A DNA stretch of 64,000 nucleotides, from assembly GCF_009363055.1 (NCBI RefSeq), contig NZ_CP045292.1, forward strand, positions 1,922,001 to 1,986,000, written 5' to 3'. The translations under genes and the position numbers were made by a program. The stretch is from Flavobacterium haoranii. GTDB taxonomy: Bacteria; Bacteroidota; Bacteroidia; Flavobacteriales; Flavobacteriaceae. Within the stretch, counting starts at the first letter, position 1. Each line of letters opens with the position of its first letter. Under the pieces are notes generated by a model. The model searched no databases, had not been told where the DNA came from, and was given only the letters and a program-made list of their open reading frames with translations. This document shows positions 8,973 through 17,726 of the stretch, piece after piece.

Positions 8973-10571
8973 TTAATTTTTAATAATTTTTTGAACTGTT
9001 TTATTAGTTCCAGAATTTATCTTTAATAAATATATTCCAGTTTTCAGAAAATTTAAATCAATATTGATATTTTGGTTTTCAAAAGAATTTGAATAGAATT
9101 CCTTTCCTAATAAATCAAAAATTTTAACATTTGTATTTTCTGAAACATTATTGATTTTTATGTTCAAATCATTCTGAACAGGATTTGGAAAAACTATGAT
9201 TTTGTCATTAGTTTCGAACATCTGATTGTTTAAGTATATTGAATAATCTATTTTAAACAAACCTTTATTTGTTGAATTTTCTCCGTAAAAATAAATAAAT
9301 TCATCTTTAGGAATTATTTGATTATTTAATAAAGAAAATGAATTATTATCAATTAAAGTAACTGTACCGGTATAACTTCCATCTGTCATTAATAAAGCAT
9401 ATGAGTTAATGCCATAATTTACTAAGCAAAAAATTAAACTATTGTGAACAAATGCAGAAGTCATAGAGTTGCTAAAAGAACTTTCAGCACCAGTAGAGTA
9501 ATCAACTACTATTTCAGGATTATTAAAACCATCATAACTCCATAATTCATATCCATTATCATCTGTATACTTAATCCCGTATTGTTTGTTGTTTAATTCT
9601 AAGTTATACTGGTAAATTTCACTTAAGGAAACAGCTGGAAAAAAAACTGGAAAATTACTTAAAGTAGGTGAATTTATACCATCTGAAACGTAAAACGCTC
9701 CGTCTTTATATAGATAAACTAAATTATTGAACATCATAAAATCGTTTATTGCTGTAACATAATAGCTTCCAGAATTAAAAACAAAATTAGTATTTAATAA
9801 TTGTGTGTTAAGATTAATTGAATAGAAATTCACAAATTTATTAGTATCTTTCATTAGAAATAATAAATTGTCATTAACTCTCCAGACTTCCTCTCTACTT
9901 TGATAAATATCTCCTCCACCAGAGCCAGAACTCCCTGAAATATTATTTGTCATCAAAGTTGTAATATTGTTATTTACTGGATTATATTTATAAATTGAAT
10001 AAGCTAAACCTTGATAGATATTACGCCTTCCTTTAATGTAAATTATATTGTTATAAAAATAAGAAGCGTCATACATAATGCTTCTATTGCTCGAATCCTT
10101 AATTTCAGTTACTATATTTGTTAACAAATTTTTTATAAAAGTCATGGTATTATTGTTATTTTCATAAATTACATAATTACCATAAACATTAAATTTTCCA
10201 ACACTTGATGTTAATGTTGAAATTACATTTGTATTTAAATCCAACTGCATCAATGCGGCACTTCCTGACTTAAATATTATTAAATTTGATGTTTTTATTG
10301 CTTTTGATAATCCACTTTGCGGAAATGTGTTAGGATAAATATATAATGAATTATCATTAACATCTACTCGAATTAAAACACTTACTTTAGATCCTGAAAC
10401 AGTCTTTCTTGAATAACAATAAACATAATCTTGATCTTCAAAAAAAGGAGCCATAGCTCTATCGTCTGTCGAATTATTCAAACCAAAATTTTCTGGACCT
10501 TCAATGTAAATAGCCTGAGAGAAAATGCAATTAGTAACTAAACTTAAAAGAATAAAAAATAACGATTTCAT
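8973..10571 (-). CDS. T9SS type A sorting domain-containing protein, WD/kelch-like repeats
   Basis: 532-residue secreted protein. A signal peptide (MKSLFFILLSLVTNCIFSQ) precedes a long beta-rich region with repeated patterns of the kind NNIIYIKG / NNLLFLMKD / NNLVYLYKD, suggesting a beta-propeller. The last ~80 residues are a type IX secretion CTD: VFPNPVQNDLNIKI, a VKIFDLLGKEFY strand, TGIYLLKI and a KTVQKIIKN end. It should be exported and attached to the surface or released. Ligand unknown. Promoter at 10580-10587 and terminator at 8941-8969 bound a single-gene unit. Confidence 0.85.
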   Translation of the reverse strand: MKSLFFILLSLVTNCIFSQAIYIEGPENFGLNNSTDDRAMAPFFEDQDYVYCYSRKTVSGSKVSVLIRVDVNDNSLYIYPNTFPQSGLSKAIKTSNLIIFKSGSAALMQLDLNTNVISTLTSSVGKFNVYGNYVIYENNNNTMTFIKNLLTNIVTEIKDSSNRSIMYDASYFYNNIIYIKGRRNIYQGLAYSIYKYNPVNNNITTLMTNNISGSSGSGGGDIYQSREEVWRVNDNLLFLMKDTNKFVNFYSINLNTQLLNTNFVFNSGSYYVTAINDFMMFNNLVYLYKDGAFYVSDGINSPTLSNFPVFFPAVSLSEIYQYNLELNNKQYGIKYTDDNGYELWSYDGFNNPEIVVDYSTGAESSFSNSMTSAFVHNSLIFCLVNYGINSYALLMTDGSYTGTVTLIDNNSFSLLNNQIIPKDEFIYFYGENSTNKGLFKIDYSIYLNNQMFETNDKIIVFPNPVQNDLNIKINNVSENTNVKIFDLLGKEFYSNSFENQNINIDLNFLKTGIYLLKINSGTNKTVQKIIKN

Positions 10572-10579
10572 TTTTCTTT

Positions 10580-10587
10580 CAAAGTTA
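10580..10587 (-). promoter_or_regulatory. -7 box TAACTTTG for the T9SS protein gene
   Basis: Minus-strand TAACTTTG matches the Bacteroidota TAnnTTTG box, close upstream of the start codon at 10571. Confidence 0.5.
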
Positions 10588-10620
10588 ATAAAATAGATTC
10601 AAATTTTGAGAATTAAATCT

Positions 10621-10710
10621 TATCATTTTGAACTTGTTTAACTTCGTTGAATCTTCGATTTCAAAATCTTATTCAAATGAGATTAGAAACTGAAACAAGT
10701 TCAGTTTGAC
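10621..10710. repeat. Imperfect inverted repeat related to the GTCATTCTGAACTTGTTTCAG dispersed element
   Basis: TCATTTTGAACTTGTTTAA at the left end and GAAACAAGTTCAGTTTGACA at the right end are imperfect inverted copies, with a further inner inverted segment, so the RNA could fold into a long hairpin. It fills the space between the T9SS gene and DUF4407 on the same strand. Confidence 0.55.
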
Positions 10711-10720
10711 AATTTTTTAT

Positions 10721-11821
10721 TTATAAAGCTTTTTTCTGTTTTTCTACAAAACCATCGGCTTGAAGTTTTAATAACTCGGTTGCTTTTTGTTTTTTGTAAT
10801 CATATAATTCTTTATCCGTTTTAATATCGTTGTAAACTTTGTCGTAAATTTCTGCATCTGTTTTACGCTGTAAATTGCTTTGATATTTATTTTGAGCCAA
10901 AACATTTATTGTTGCCATTTCTGCGTCTTCAATTTTAAAATCGTACTCGCCTTTTGGAGCTAATAATTTGGCAATAATTGGAGCTGTTTCTATAGCAAAA
11001 AACAACAACATAATAAAAAATGAAGGTAGAAAAGGCAACTTATTTAAAGCATTAATTCGCGCCATTAAACCATCAAAATTGTCAATTATTGGTTGGGCTT
11101 CGGTAACTTTTTTATCTAAACTAGCTTGAAGTGTTTTGGCATCGGCTTCTAAACTTTTAATTTTAGACAAGTTTGTAGCTTTTAATGTATCGAGTTCTTT
11201 TAAAGCCATATCGTGCTTTTCTCTTTTCTCTTTGTAAACCGGACCTTTTCCTAACTTTTTTGTTCCAGATGTTCCTTCTACTTCAGTAATGTAAACCGAA
11301 TACAAATCGTTTACTTCTTTTTCTTTCTTAATAATATCCGATTTTAAACTGTCAATTTTTGCTTTATTTTGGTCTAAATCTTTTTTAAAGAAATTGGTCA
11401 CCTGATTTTTATTCTGAATGGCTAATTCATTTTTCTCTTTCAATAAAACAGAATTTATTTCCTTTTCAAAAATCTTAATTTCTAAAGGTTTTGAAATAAC
11501 AACCGCTATGATTAAGGCCAAAATTATACGCGGTGTTGCCTGAATGAATTCACTTTTAAAGTTATCGCGCTTCTTTATTGTGGAAACTATAAATCGGTCT
11601 AAATTGAAAATAAGTAAACCCCAAACCAGACCAAAACCAGCAGCTATATAGTAATTATCGAAAACTGTGTAAAGCGCATAACTAGCAGCTAAAAAAGCCA
11701 TAACCGCAGTAAAGAAAACGGTTGCGCCTATTCCAGCATATTTGTTTTGTTCGCCATTGCTACAACTAGCAACAACATCTTTGTCGGCTCCCGAACAAAG
11801 GATGAAGAAATTTTTTAACAT
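10721..11821 (-). CDS. DUF4407 domain-containing membrane protein
   Basis: 366-residue inner-membrane protein. Near the N-terminus is FFILCSGADKDVVASC, the usual DUF4407 opening, followed by paired membrane helices (ATVFFTAVMAFLAASYALY and AGFGLVWGLLIFNLDRFIV), the conserved NLDRFIV segment, a third helix (IILALIIAVVIS), a long charged coiled-coil (about residues 120-245), and a last hydrophobic helix (FLPSFFIMLLFFAIETAPI). Function of the family is unknown. A TACATTTG -7 box lies on the minus strand at 11853-11860. Confidence 0.85.
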   Translation of the reverse strand: MLKNFFILCSGADKDVVASCSNGEQNKYAGIGATVFFTAVMAFLAASYALYTVFDNYYIAAGFGLVWGLLIFNLDRFIVSTIKKRDNFKSEFIQATPRIILALIIAVVISKPLEIKIFEKEINSVLLKEKNELAIQNKNQVTNFFKKDLDQNKAKIDSLKSDIIKKEKEVNDLYSVYITEVEGTSGTKKLGKGPVYKEKREKHDMALKELDTLKATNLSKIKSLEADAKTLQASLDKKVTEAQPIIDNFDGLMARINALNKLPFLPSFFIMLLFFAIETAPIIAKLLAPKGEYDFKIEDAEMATINVLAQNKYQSNLQRKTDAEIYDKVYNDIKTDKELYDYKKQKATELLKLQADGFVEKQKKAL

Positions 11822-11852
11822 GATTTTGTTTTTTGATTGATGATGATTAGTA

Positions 11853-11860
11853 CAAATGTA
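11853..11860 (-). promoter_or_regulatory. -7 box TACATTTG for the DUF4407 gene
   Basis: Minus-strand match to TAnnTTTG about 30 bp upstream of the start at 11821. Confidence 0.5.
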
Positions 11861-11934
11861 ACGCCAATTGTTTCAAATTGTTGTTAATTTTTTAATAATT
11901 AGTGCGTTACACCGCTAAAGCGCTGTCACGTGTT

Positions 11935-12080
11935 TCGCGCTACACGGTAGCTTGCTTCACCCGTTAACGCATTAGGGATAGCAGCGGCATCCTTTTTTTT
12001 TGCGCTTCGACAAACTCAGCATGACAAACAAAAAAGATAAAGCGCATAGCCCGACCACGCTATTGCGTGGGATTGCCCAA
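11935..12080. repeat. Modular intergenic repeat
   Basis: The 343-bp gap between DUF4407 and ahcY holds no gene. It contains the block ATTAGGGATAGCAGCGGCAT followed by a T run, then CTTCGACAAACTCAGCATGAC (12005-12025), then AAAAAAGATAAAGCGCATAG and CCCGACCACG, with the GC-richer segment GCGCTACACGGTAGCTTGC to the left. The same modules recur at 1395-1515 and 57905-58045. A locally higher G+C content sets it apart from the surroundings. Confidence 0.65.
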
Positions 12081-12087
12081 AAACAAA

Positions 12088-12114
12088 AAACCTGCAAGAT
12101 TTTCTTGCAGGTTT
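12088..12114 (-). terminator. Terminator of ahcY
   Basis: Hairpin AAACCTGCAAGA / TCTTGCAGGTTT, with a T-rich tail on the minus strand, downstream of the ahcY stop. Confidence 0.8.
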
Positions 12115-12164
12115 ATATTTAAAATTAATGACTATTTACTAATCACTAATCACTCTTTACTATA

Positions 12165-13481
12165 TTAATATCTATAATATTCTGGTTTGAATGGACCTTC
12201 AACAGTTACACCAATATATTTAGCTTGGTCTGGAGATAACGTTTCTAATTCAACACCAATTTTAGCTAAGTGTAAACGAGCAACTTTCTCATCTAAATGT
12301 TTTGGTAACATGTATACTTTGTTTTCATAAGCATCAGTGTTTGTCCATAACTCAATTTGAGCTAAGGTTTGGTTTGTAAACGAGTTACTCATTACAAAAC
12401 TTGGGTGACCAGTAGCACAACCAAGGTTTACTAAACGACCTTCAGCTAAAATGATAATATCTTTACCATTAATGTTGTATCTATCAACTTGTGGTTTGAT
12501 TTCGTCTTTAGTTGAACCATAGTTTTTGTTTAACCAAGCCATGTCGATTTCGTTATCGAAGTGTCCAATGTTACAAACAATCGTTTTATCTTTCATCGCT
12601 TCAAAATGACGACCCACAACGATATCTTTGTTTCCTGTAGTTGTAATTACAATATCTGCATTACCAACAACAGTATCTAATTTCTTAACTTCAAAACCGT
12701 CCATTGCAGCTTGTAAAGCACAAATTGGGTCAATTTCTGTAACAGTTACAATAGAACCAGCCCCGCGGAAAGATGCCGCAGTTCCTTTTCCTACGTCTCC
12801 GTATCCACAAACCACAACTCTTTTACCAGCTAACATAACGTCAGTAGCACGACGAATTGCATCTACAGCCGATTCTTTACATCCGTATTTGTTATCGAAT
12901 TTAGATTTAGTAACCGAATCGTTTACGTTAATTGCAGGAATATGTAACGTTCCATTTTCCATTCTTTCGTATAAACGGTGTACTCCAGTAGTTGTCTCTT
13001 CTGATAAACCTTTAATTCCTTTAATTAATTCTGGGTAACGATCAAAAACCATATTGGTTAAGTCTCCACCATCATCTAAAATCATGTTTAACGGTTGACG
13101 ATCTTCACCAAAGAATAATGTTTGCTCAATACACCAATCAAACTCTTCTTCGTTCATACCTTTCCAAGCATAAACTGGAATACCAGCAGCAGCAATAGCA
13201 GCAGCAGCATGATCTTGAGTTGAGAAAATATTACAAGAACTCCAAGTTACATCAGCACCAAGAGCTACTAAAGTTTCAATTAAAACAGCTGTTTGAATTG
13301 TCATGTGTAAACATCCAGCGATTCTAGCACCTTTTAACGGTTGACTTTCTGCATATTCTGCACGTAAAGCCATTAAACCTGGCATTTCAGCTTCTGCTAA
13401 TTCAATTTCTTTTCTTCCCCAAGCTGCTAAAGAAATGTCTTTAACTTTGTATGGAACGTAAGGAATAGTTTTTGTACTCAT
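12165..13481 (-). CDS. ahcY: Adenosylhomocysteinase
   Basis: 438-residue S-adenosyl-L-homocysteine hydrolase. It converts SAH to adenosine and homocysteine, removing the product inhibitor of methyltransferases in the activated methyl cycle; cytoplasmic. Visible family marks are the substrate-domain [15 protein letters not shown] and [16 protein letters not shown], the NAD-binding [11 protein letters not shown], and the conserved C-terminal [11 protein letters not shown]. Length is normal. A -7 box lies at 13518-13525 and a terminator at 12088-12114, so it is a monocistronic unit. Confidence 0.97.
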   Translation of the reverse strand: MSTKTIPYVPYKVKDISLAAWGRKEIELAEAEMPGLMALRAEYAESQPLKGARIAGCLHMTIQTAVLIETLVALGADVTWSSCNIFSTQDHAAAAIAAAGIPVYAWKGMNEEEFDWCIEQTLFFGEDRQPLNMILDDGGDLTNMVFDRYPELIKGIKGLSEETTTGVHRLYERMENGTLHIPAINVNDSVTKSKFDNKYGCKESAVDAIRRATDVMLAGKRVVVCGYGDVGKGTAASFRGAGSIVTVTEIDPICALQAAMDGFEVKKLDTVVGNADIVITTTGNKDIVVGRHFEAMKDKTIVCNIGHFDNEIDMAWLNKNYGSTKDEIKPQVDRYNINGKDIIILAEGRLVNLGCATGHPSFVMSNSFTNQTLAQIELWTNTDAYENKVYMLPKHLDEKVARLHLAKIGVELETLSPDQAKYIGVTVEGPFKPEYYRY

Positions 13482-13517
13482 TTATAATAATTTTTCTTTT
13501 AATAAAATTTTGGAGTG

Positions 13518-13525
13518 CAAAGTTA
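13518..13525 (-). promoter_or_regulatory. -7 box TAACTTTG for ahcY
   Basis: Minus-strand TAACTTTGC matches TAnnTTTG, about 37 bp upstream of the ahcY start at 13481. Confidence 0.6.
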
Positions 13526-13610
13526 GGCAATTCCTTTTTAATTACTAAATTAATTCACGTAATTTGTGAATTGTTTAAGATGTTAAACAATTGAAAAACA
13601 ATAATTAAGA

Positions 13611-14261
13611 ATGGCATTTTATAAATCTATATCTATTAATAATAATACCACTGCATATTTTTGGAAAATAACAGAAGATTTCAATACCCTTTTTAGAGCG
13701 GTTCAATTAAAAGATACTTCACTTACAAGGTTAGAGAAAATGAAATCGGAAAGTCATCAAAAAGGTTTTTTAGCAGTGCGTATGTTGTTGCAACATTTAG
13801 GTTATTCAGATTTTGATTTATACTATGATGAAAATGGCAAACCTCATTTGAGGTCAAACAATCGTCACACTGAGCCTGTCGAAGTGTCAATTTCACATAG
13901 TTTTGACTTTTCTTGTATTTGCATCAGTACTGATTCTTTTGTTGGAATTGACATTGAAATCATGAAAACTAAGATTTTGAGAATTGCCCCTAGATTTATG
14001 GATACTAAGCATTTAGAAAATTTATCCGAATTAGATCAAATTGAAAAAGCTACTGTAATTTGGGGAATTAAAGAATCTATTTTCAAAATTAAAAACGAGC
14101 AAGGTATTAGTTTTCCCGATCATATTTTTGAAGATCCTTTTTTGCTTTCTGACTCTCGTTGTGATGCTGAATTACGATTTAATAATAAAATAGAAAAATT
14201 TGACATCCAATTTTATAAAGTAGAAGATTATATATTTGTAGCCGCTTTACCCAAACAATAA
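13611..14261 (+). CDS. 4'-phosphopantetheinyl transferase superfamily protein
   Basis: 216-residue Sfp/AcpS-like enzyme that would transfer the phosphopantetheine arm of CoA to a carrier-protein serine. Metal-binding VGIDIE and the WGIKESIFK motif (the W-x-x-KE-x-x-x-K signature) are intact, as is a His-containing SISHSFD segment. Between GKPHLRSNN and the SISHS motif lies RHTEPVEV, encoded by a copy of the dispersed DNA repeat at 13863-13890; it enlarges a loop without breaking the frame. The stop overlaps the GGGPS start (TAATG at 14259-14263), so the two are coupled. Confidence 0.85.
   Translation: MAFYKSISINNNTTAYFWKITEDFNTLFRAVQLKDTSLTRLEKMKSESHQKGFLAVRMLLQHLGYSDFDLYYDENGKPHLRSNNRHTEPVEVSISHSFDFSCICISTDSFVGIDIEIMKTKILRIAPRFMDTKHLENLSELDQIEKATVIWGIKESIFKIKNEQGISFPDHIFEDPFLLSDSRCDAELRFNNKIEKFDIQFYKVEDYIFVAALPKQ
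13863..13890. repeat. Dispersed repeat copy inserted in frame in a gene
   Basis: GTCACACTGAGCCTGTCGAAG followed by TGTC is the same element as the cores at 1427-1450, 12005-12025 and 58024-58044, but lies inside coding sequence and yields RHTEPVEV. Confidence 0.85.
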
Positions 14262-14974
14262 TGAGTTTTTATAACGATATTATACAATCTACCGAATCAA
14301 AAAGGAAACTTTTAGCCATTTTAATTGATCCTGAAAAAATTCAATTAGATAACATTTCTTCTTTATGCGAGAAAATAAAAAAATCGCCAGCAACTCATAT
14401 CTTCTTTGGCGGAAGCACTTATGACGGAAATAATTTTAATGAAATTATAAAAAGAATAAAACAGAATCTCGACTTACCTATTTTTCTATTTCCTGGCGAT
14501 TACAATCAAATTTCTGAAGAAGCAGATGCTTTACTTTTTTTAAGTTTAGTTTCAGGTAGAAATCCAGAATATTTAATTGACCAACAAATTAAAGCGGTTG
14601 AAAAATTAGAACAATCTTCTTTAGAAATTATACCGACTGCGTACTTACTTATTGAAAGCGGAATTGAAACTGCAGTAGAACGTGTTAGCCAAACCAAACC
14701 TTTAAATAGAAACGACTTAAAAACAATTCAAAATACTGTAAAAGCATCTGAATATTTAGGTATGAAACTGGTTTATTTAGAAGCTGGAAGCGGTGCTAAA
14801 ATTGCGGTTTCGAAAGAAATTATTGAAAGTGTAAAAGAAAAAATCAACATCCCTTTAATTGTTGGTGGTGGCATTAAATCTTCAAAAGAAATTGAAAATG
14901 CTTTTTTGGCTGGTGCTGATATGGTGGTCATTGGAACTGCTTTTGAAGAAAACCCTAATTTTTTTGAAATTTAA
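14261..14974 (+). CDS. Geranylgeranylglyceryl/heptaprenylglyceryl phosphate synthase
   Basis: 237-residue TIM-barrel prenyltransferase (GGGPS/PcrB family). It joins a polyprenyl diphosphate to sn-glycerol-1-phosphate, an ether-lipid reaction best known in Archaea; Bacteroidota homologues, including one from Flavobacterium, have been shown active. Family marks are LLAILIDPEKI, FFGGSTYDG, the lipid-chain-binding LYLEAGSG-like segment (VYLEAGSGA) and the phosphate-binding VGGGIKS and GADMVVIGTAFEEN. It overlaps the preceding transferase gene by one base and is followed after 5 bp by the PnuC-like gene. Confidence 0.9.
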   Translation: MSFYNDIIQSTESKRKLLAILIDPEKIQLDNISSLCEKIKKSPATHIFFGGSTYDGNNFNEIIKRIKQNLDLPIFLFPGDYNQISEEADALLFLSLVSGRNPEYLIDQQIKAVEKLEQSSLEIIPTAYLLIESGIETAVERVSQTKPLNRNDLKTIQNTVKASEYLGMKLVYLEAGSGAKIAVSKEIIESVKEKINIPLIVGGGIKSSKEIENAFLAGADMVVIGTAFEENPNFFEI

Positions 14975-14979
14975 TAAAT

Positions 14980-15588
14980 ATGTGGGATCTATTGTTTAGC
15001 CAATATAAAACTTATGATGCATTTTCTATTTGGTTAGAAATTATTGCCGTTTTGTTTGGATTAATAAGTGTTTTATTTGCTCGAGTTAATAATATTTTAG
15101 TTTACCCTACAGGCATTATTAGTACTTTAATTTTTGTTTACTTGTTATTTCAATGGAGTCTTATTGGCGATTTTCTCATCAATATTTATTATACAATCAT
15201 GAGTATTTATGGTTGGATTCTATGGTCCAAAAGAAAAAATGATGATTTAGAGTACCCTATTGCCACTATGAATACCCAAGAATTTAAAAAAAGTATCGTT
15301 TTATTTACATTAACAACACTATTTGTTATCATAATTTACATTTATTTTGATAAATTTACCTCTTGGACGGCATATGTAGATACATTTACCACTGGTTTAT
15401 TTTTTGTTGGAATGTGGCTTATGGCACAACGAAAAATTGAAAACTGGATCGTATGGATTATTGCAGATTTTATATCTATTCCTTTATATTTTTTAAAAGG
15501 ATACACTTTAACAAGCTTGCAATACATTGTATTTACTATACTCGCTTATTATGGATATAAAGAATGGAAGAGAATTTTACAGCCTTAG
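14980..15588 (+). CDS. pnuC: PnuC-family vitamin/nucleoside transporter (PnuT- or PnuC-type)
   Basis: 202-residue inner-membrane protein with about seven helices and the PnuC-family patterns VYPTGIISTLIFVYL, YYTIMSIYGWILWSKRK (conserved W-G/W-x-x-W region) and NWIVWIIADFISIPLYFLKG. The family takes up nicotinamide riboside (PnuC), riboflavin (PnuX) or thiamine (PnuT) by facilitated diffusion. Because a TPP riboswitch and TonB receptor lie about 2 kb downstream and flavobacterial PnuT genes are found in such settings, thiamine is the likelier substrate, but the riboswitch is not upstream of this gene. It overlaps DUF4301 by 25 bp. Confidence 0.85.
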   Translation: MWDLLFSQYKTYDAFSIWLEIIAVLFGLISVLFARVNNILVYPTGIISTLIFVYLLFQWSLIGDFLINIYYTIMSIYGWILWSKRKNDDLEYPIATMNTQEFKKSIVLFTLTTLFVIIIYIYFDKFTSWTAYVDTFTTGLFFVGMWLMAQRKIENWIVWIIADFISIPLYFLKGYTLTSLQYIVFTILAYYGYKEWKRILQP

Positions 15589-17105
15589 ATTTACAATTAT
15601 TCGACGAAAGAAATATTCCTTTACAAAGAGTTATTAAACAATTACACTTCTTAAAGGAAGGTATTACCAAAATAAATTTAGTTCGTCCTGCTACCATAAA
15701 TGATGGCATTCAACTTTTAAATTCTTCTGAAGAAGAAAAATACATTGAACTTTTCGATCAAGAAAAAGAGCATTATAACATCACAAAATTTGTTCCAGCT
15801 TCTGGTGCAGCTAGTAGAATGTTTAAGTTTTTAGTAGAATTTATCAATGATTTTAATCTTGGTAAAGAAACTATTAATGCTTACATAAACAGAACTAAAT
15901 GTATAGAATTGGCCATTTTTATGGTTGGACTTCGAAATTTTCCTTTTTACAGAGATTTAATAGAAACTACAAAAAAATCGGTTTCAAATTTTAACGAAAA
16001 AAAGGCAGATGAAAGAGAATATTGGATTATAAAAACCATGTTACAAAATCCAAAATTTAATTTCAGTAACAAACCAAAAGCTGTTCTTCCTTTTCATTCA
16101 AAAAACGGAAGTCAAGTAACACCAATTGAAGAACACATTAACGAGTCTGTTTTTTACCAAAAAGCAAACGAAAAAACTTCAATTCACTTTACTATTTCTA
16201 AAGAGCATCAGTTTTTATTTGAAGAAATCGCTAACCAATTTCCTGATGTGGCCTTGAGCTATTCTTATCAAAGTGAAACTACCGACACCTTATCTGTTCA
16301 TCCTGACAACAGATTATTTCGCTTAGAAAACGGAAAACTTTTCTTTCGACCAGGTGGACATGGAGCACTTATAGAAAACTTAAATGAGATACAAGCAGAC
16401 ATCGTGTATATAAAAAACATCGATAATGTTTCTCATAATGCTATAAAAGAGAATATTCATTATAAAAAATTATTAGGCGGAATTTTAATTGAAACCCAAA
16501 AGCAAGTTTTCAAATATCAAGAATTATTAGATAATCCTGAAGCTCTTTCAAGTGAAATTATAAATGAAATTATTAAATTTTGTTGCGAAAAATTAAACCG
16601 CCCCGTTTCATCAAACTTCTATAAATTTCAAAAAGATTATCAAATTCAGGCTTTAAAAGAAATTCTTAATCGCCCAATAAGAGTATGTGGTATGGTTAAA
16701 AATGAAGGCGAACCTGGCGGCGGACCTTTTTGGGTAAAACATGAAGATGGTTCCGAATCACTACAAATTGTAGAAAGTTCGCAAGTAGATCTAGATAATC
16801 CTAAACAAATTGCAGTTGTTAATGCTTTAACACATTTCAATCCTGTAGATATTGTTTGCGGTTTAAAAAACTACAAAGGAGAAAAATTTGATCTCACAAA
16901 TTTTATAGATCATAACGCTGGGTTTGTTGTAAATAAAAACAAAGACGGCAAGCCTATAAAAGCTTACGAGTTACCCGGGCTTTGGAACGGCGCAATGGCT
17001 CATTGGAACACCATTTTTGTAGAAGTGCCATTAGTAACTTTTAATCCAGTTAAAACTATAAACGATTTATTAAAATCATCGCACCAACCTTATTATGAAT
17101 CGTGA
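15564..17105 (+). CDS. DUF4301 family protein
   Basis: 513-residue protein of the DUF4301 family, frequent in Bacteroidota. Near residue 75 is FVPASGAASRMFK, which resembles the nucleotide-binding G-x-G-x-R-M loop of sugar-nucleotidyltransferases. Other conserved segments are FFRPGGHGALIENL, RVCGMVKNEGEPGGGPFWV and LPGLWNGAMAHWN. A nucleotidyltransferase role is therefore plausible but unproven. It overlaps the PnuC-like gene (25 bp) and ArfB (11 bp), so these three are read from one transcript with coupled translation. Confidence 0.85.
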   Translation: MEENFTALDLQLFDERNIPLQRVIKQLHFLKEGITKINLVRPATINDGIQLLNSSEEEKYIELFDQEKEHYNITKFVPASGAASRMFKFLVEFINDFNLGKETINAYINRTKCIELAIFMVGLRNFPFYRDLIETTKKSVSNFNEKKADEREYWIIKTMLQNPKFNFSNKPKAVLPFHSKNGSQVTPIEEHINESVFYQKANEKTSIHFTISKEHQFLFEEIANQFPDVALSYSYQSETTDTLSVHPDNRLFRLENGKLFFRPGGHGALIENLNEIQADIVYIKNIDNVSHNAIKENIHYKKLLGGILIETQKQVFKYQELLDNPEALSSEIINEIIKFCCEKLNRPVSSNFYKFQKDYQIQALKEILNRPIRVCGMVKNEGEPGGGPFWVKHEDGSESLQIVESSQVDLDNPKQIAVVNALTHFNPVDIVCGLKNYKGEKFDLTNFIDHNAGFVVNKNKDGKPIKAYELPGLWNGAMAHWNTIFVEVPLVTFNPVKTINDLLKSSHQPYYES

Positions 17106-17495
17106 AATTATTGAAACTGAACTTCAATTTAAAGCCGTTAGAAGTAGTGGTGCAGGCGGACAAAATGTAAATAAAGTTTCATCTAAAGTAATTTTGTTTT
17201 ATGATATTAATAACTCTTCTGGATTAAATGATGACGAAAAAAATATTGTAAATGAAAAACTTGTAAATAGAATTTCACAAGAAGGTATTTTACAACTTGC
17301 TTCAGATGAAGACAGAAGCCAAATTAAAAACAAAGAAATTGTTATAAAACGTTTTTTTGAACTTTTAACAAAAAGCCTAAAAAAGCCAAAAAAAGAAAAG
17401 AAACTAAAGTACCTAAGGCCGTTAAAGAAAAACGACTTCAAGAAAAAAAGAAATCATCTGAAGTAAAAGAAAATAGAAAAAAACCAAATTTTTAA
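17095..17495 (+). CDS. arfB: Peptide chain release factor-like ribosome rescue factor (ArfB type), frameshifted at C-terminus
   Basis: Class-I release-factor-like peptidyl-tRNA hydrolase of the ArfB/YaeJ type, which frees ribosomes stalled without a stop codon. The catalytic GGQ is in SSGAGGQNVNKVSSKV. No codon-recognition domain is present. A basic C-terminal tail, which enters the mRNA channel in ArfB, follows. The frame breaks in the seven-A run 17388-17394; restoring one A gives KRKETKVPKAVKEKRLQEKK and ends KKPNF at 17495, the usual tail. Without correction the protein ends at 17466 with an odd tail. Confidence 0.88.
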
Positions 17496-17535
17496 AAATT
17501 TTCTAAATTCTGATTTCTAAATCCTAACTTTATTT

Positions 17536-17543
17536 TATCTTTG
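17536..17543 (+). promoter_or_regulatory. -7 box TATCTTTG upstream of the TPP riboswitch
   Basis: TATCTTTG matches TAnnTTTG and places the transcription start at the 5' edge of the riboswitch. Confidence 0.7.
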
Positions 17544-17548
17544 CAACC

Positions 17549-17630
17549 GTTCTCAAAGGGGTGCTCTAAATAAACGAGCTGAGATCATACCCATAGAACC
17601 TGGGCAGGTAATGCTGCCAAGGAAAAGAAC
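17549..17630 (+). ncRNA. TPP riboswitch (THI element)
   Basis: Hallmarks of the thiamine pyrophosphate aptamer appear in order: AAAGGGGTGC, CTGAGATCATACCCA, GAACCTGGGCAGGTAATGC (two entries, each short) and the closing GCCAAGGAAAAGAAC. P1 can form from GTTCT at 17549-17553 and AGAAC at 17626-17630. It lies in the leader of the TonB-dependent receptor gene. On binding TPP it should repress expression. Confidence 0.95.
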
Positions 17631-17704
17631 AATAGTTGTAGTGCACATCAACTAGCGTTTAAACATCTATATTTTTATTAACAATTGGAATAATTGCCCC
17701 TTTT

Positions 17705-17726
17705 ATTCGTATAATTTTTTACGAAT
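17705..17726 (+). promoter_or_regulatory. Hairpin covering the receptor start codon, possible riboswitch expression platform
   Basis: ATTCGTA (17705-17711) and TACGAAT (17720-17726) pair perfectly around an 8-nt loop. The last two stem bases are the A and T of the ATG at 17725, so the start codon is partly buried. This would suit control at translation initiation; no U-tailed terminator hairpin was seen in the leader. Confidence 0.5.

Noticed and set aside
12628-13038. 136-codon frame antisense to ahcY
   Set aside because: Lies wholly within a strongly conserved enzyme gene, on the other strand, with no recognisable protein features.
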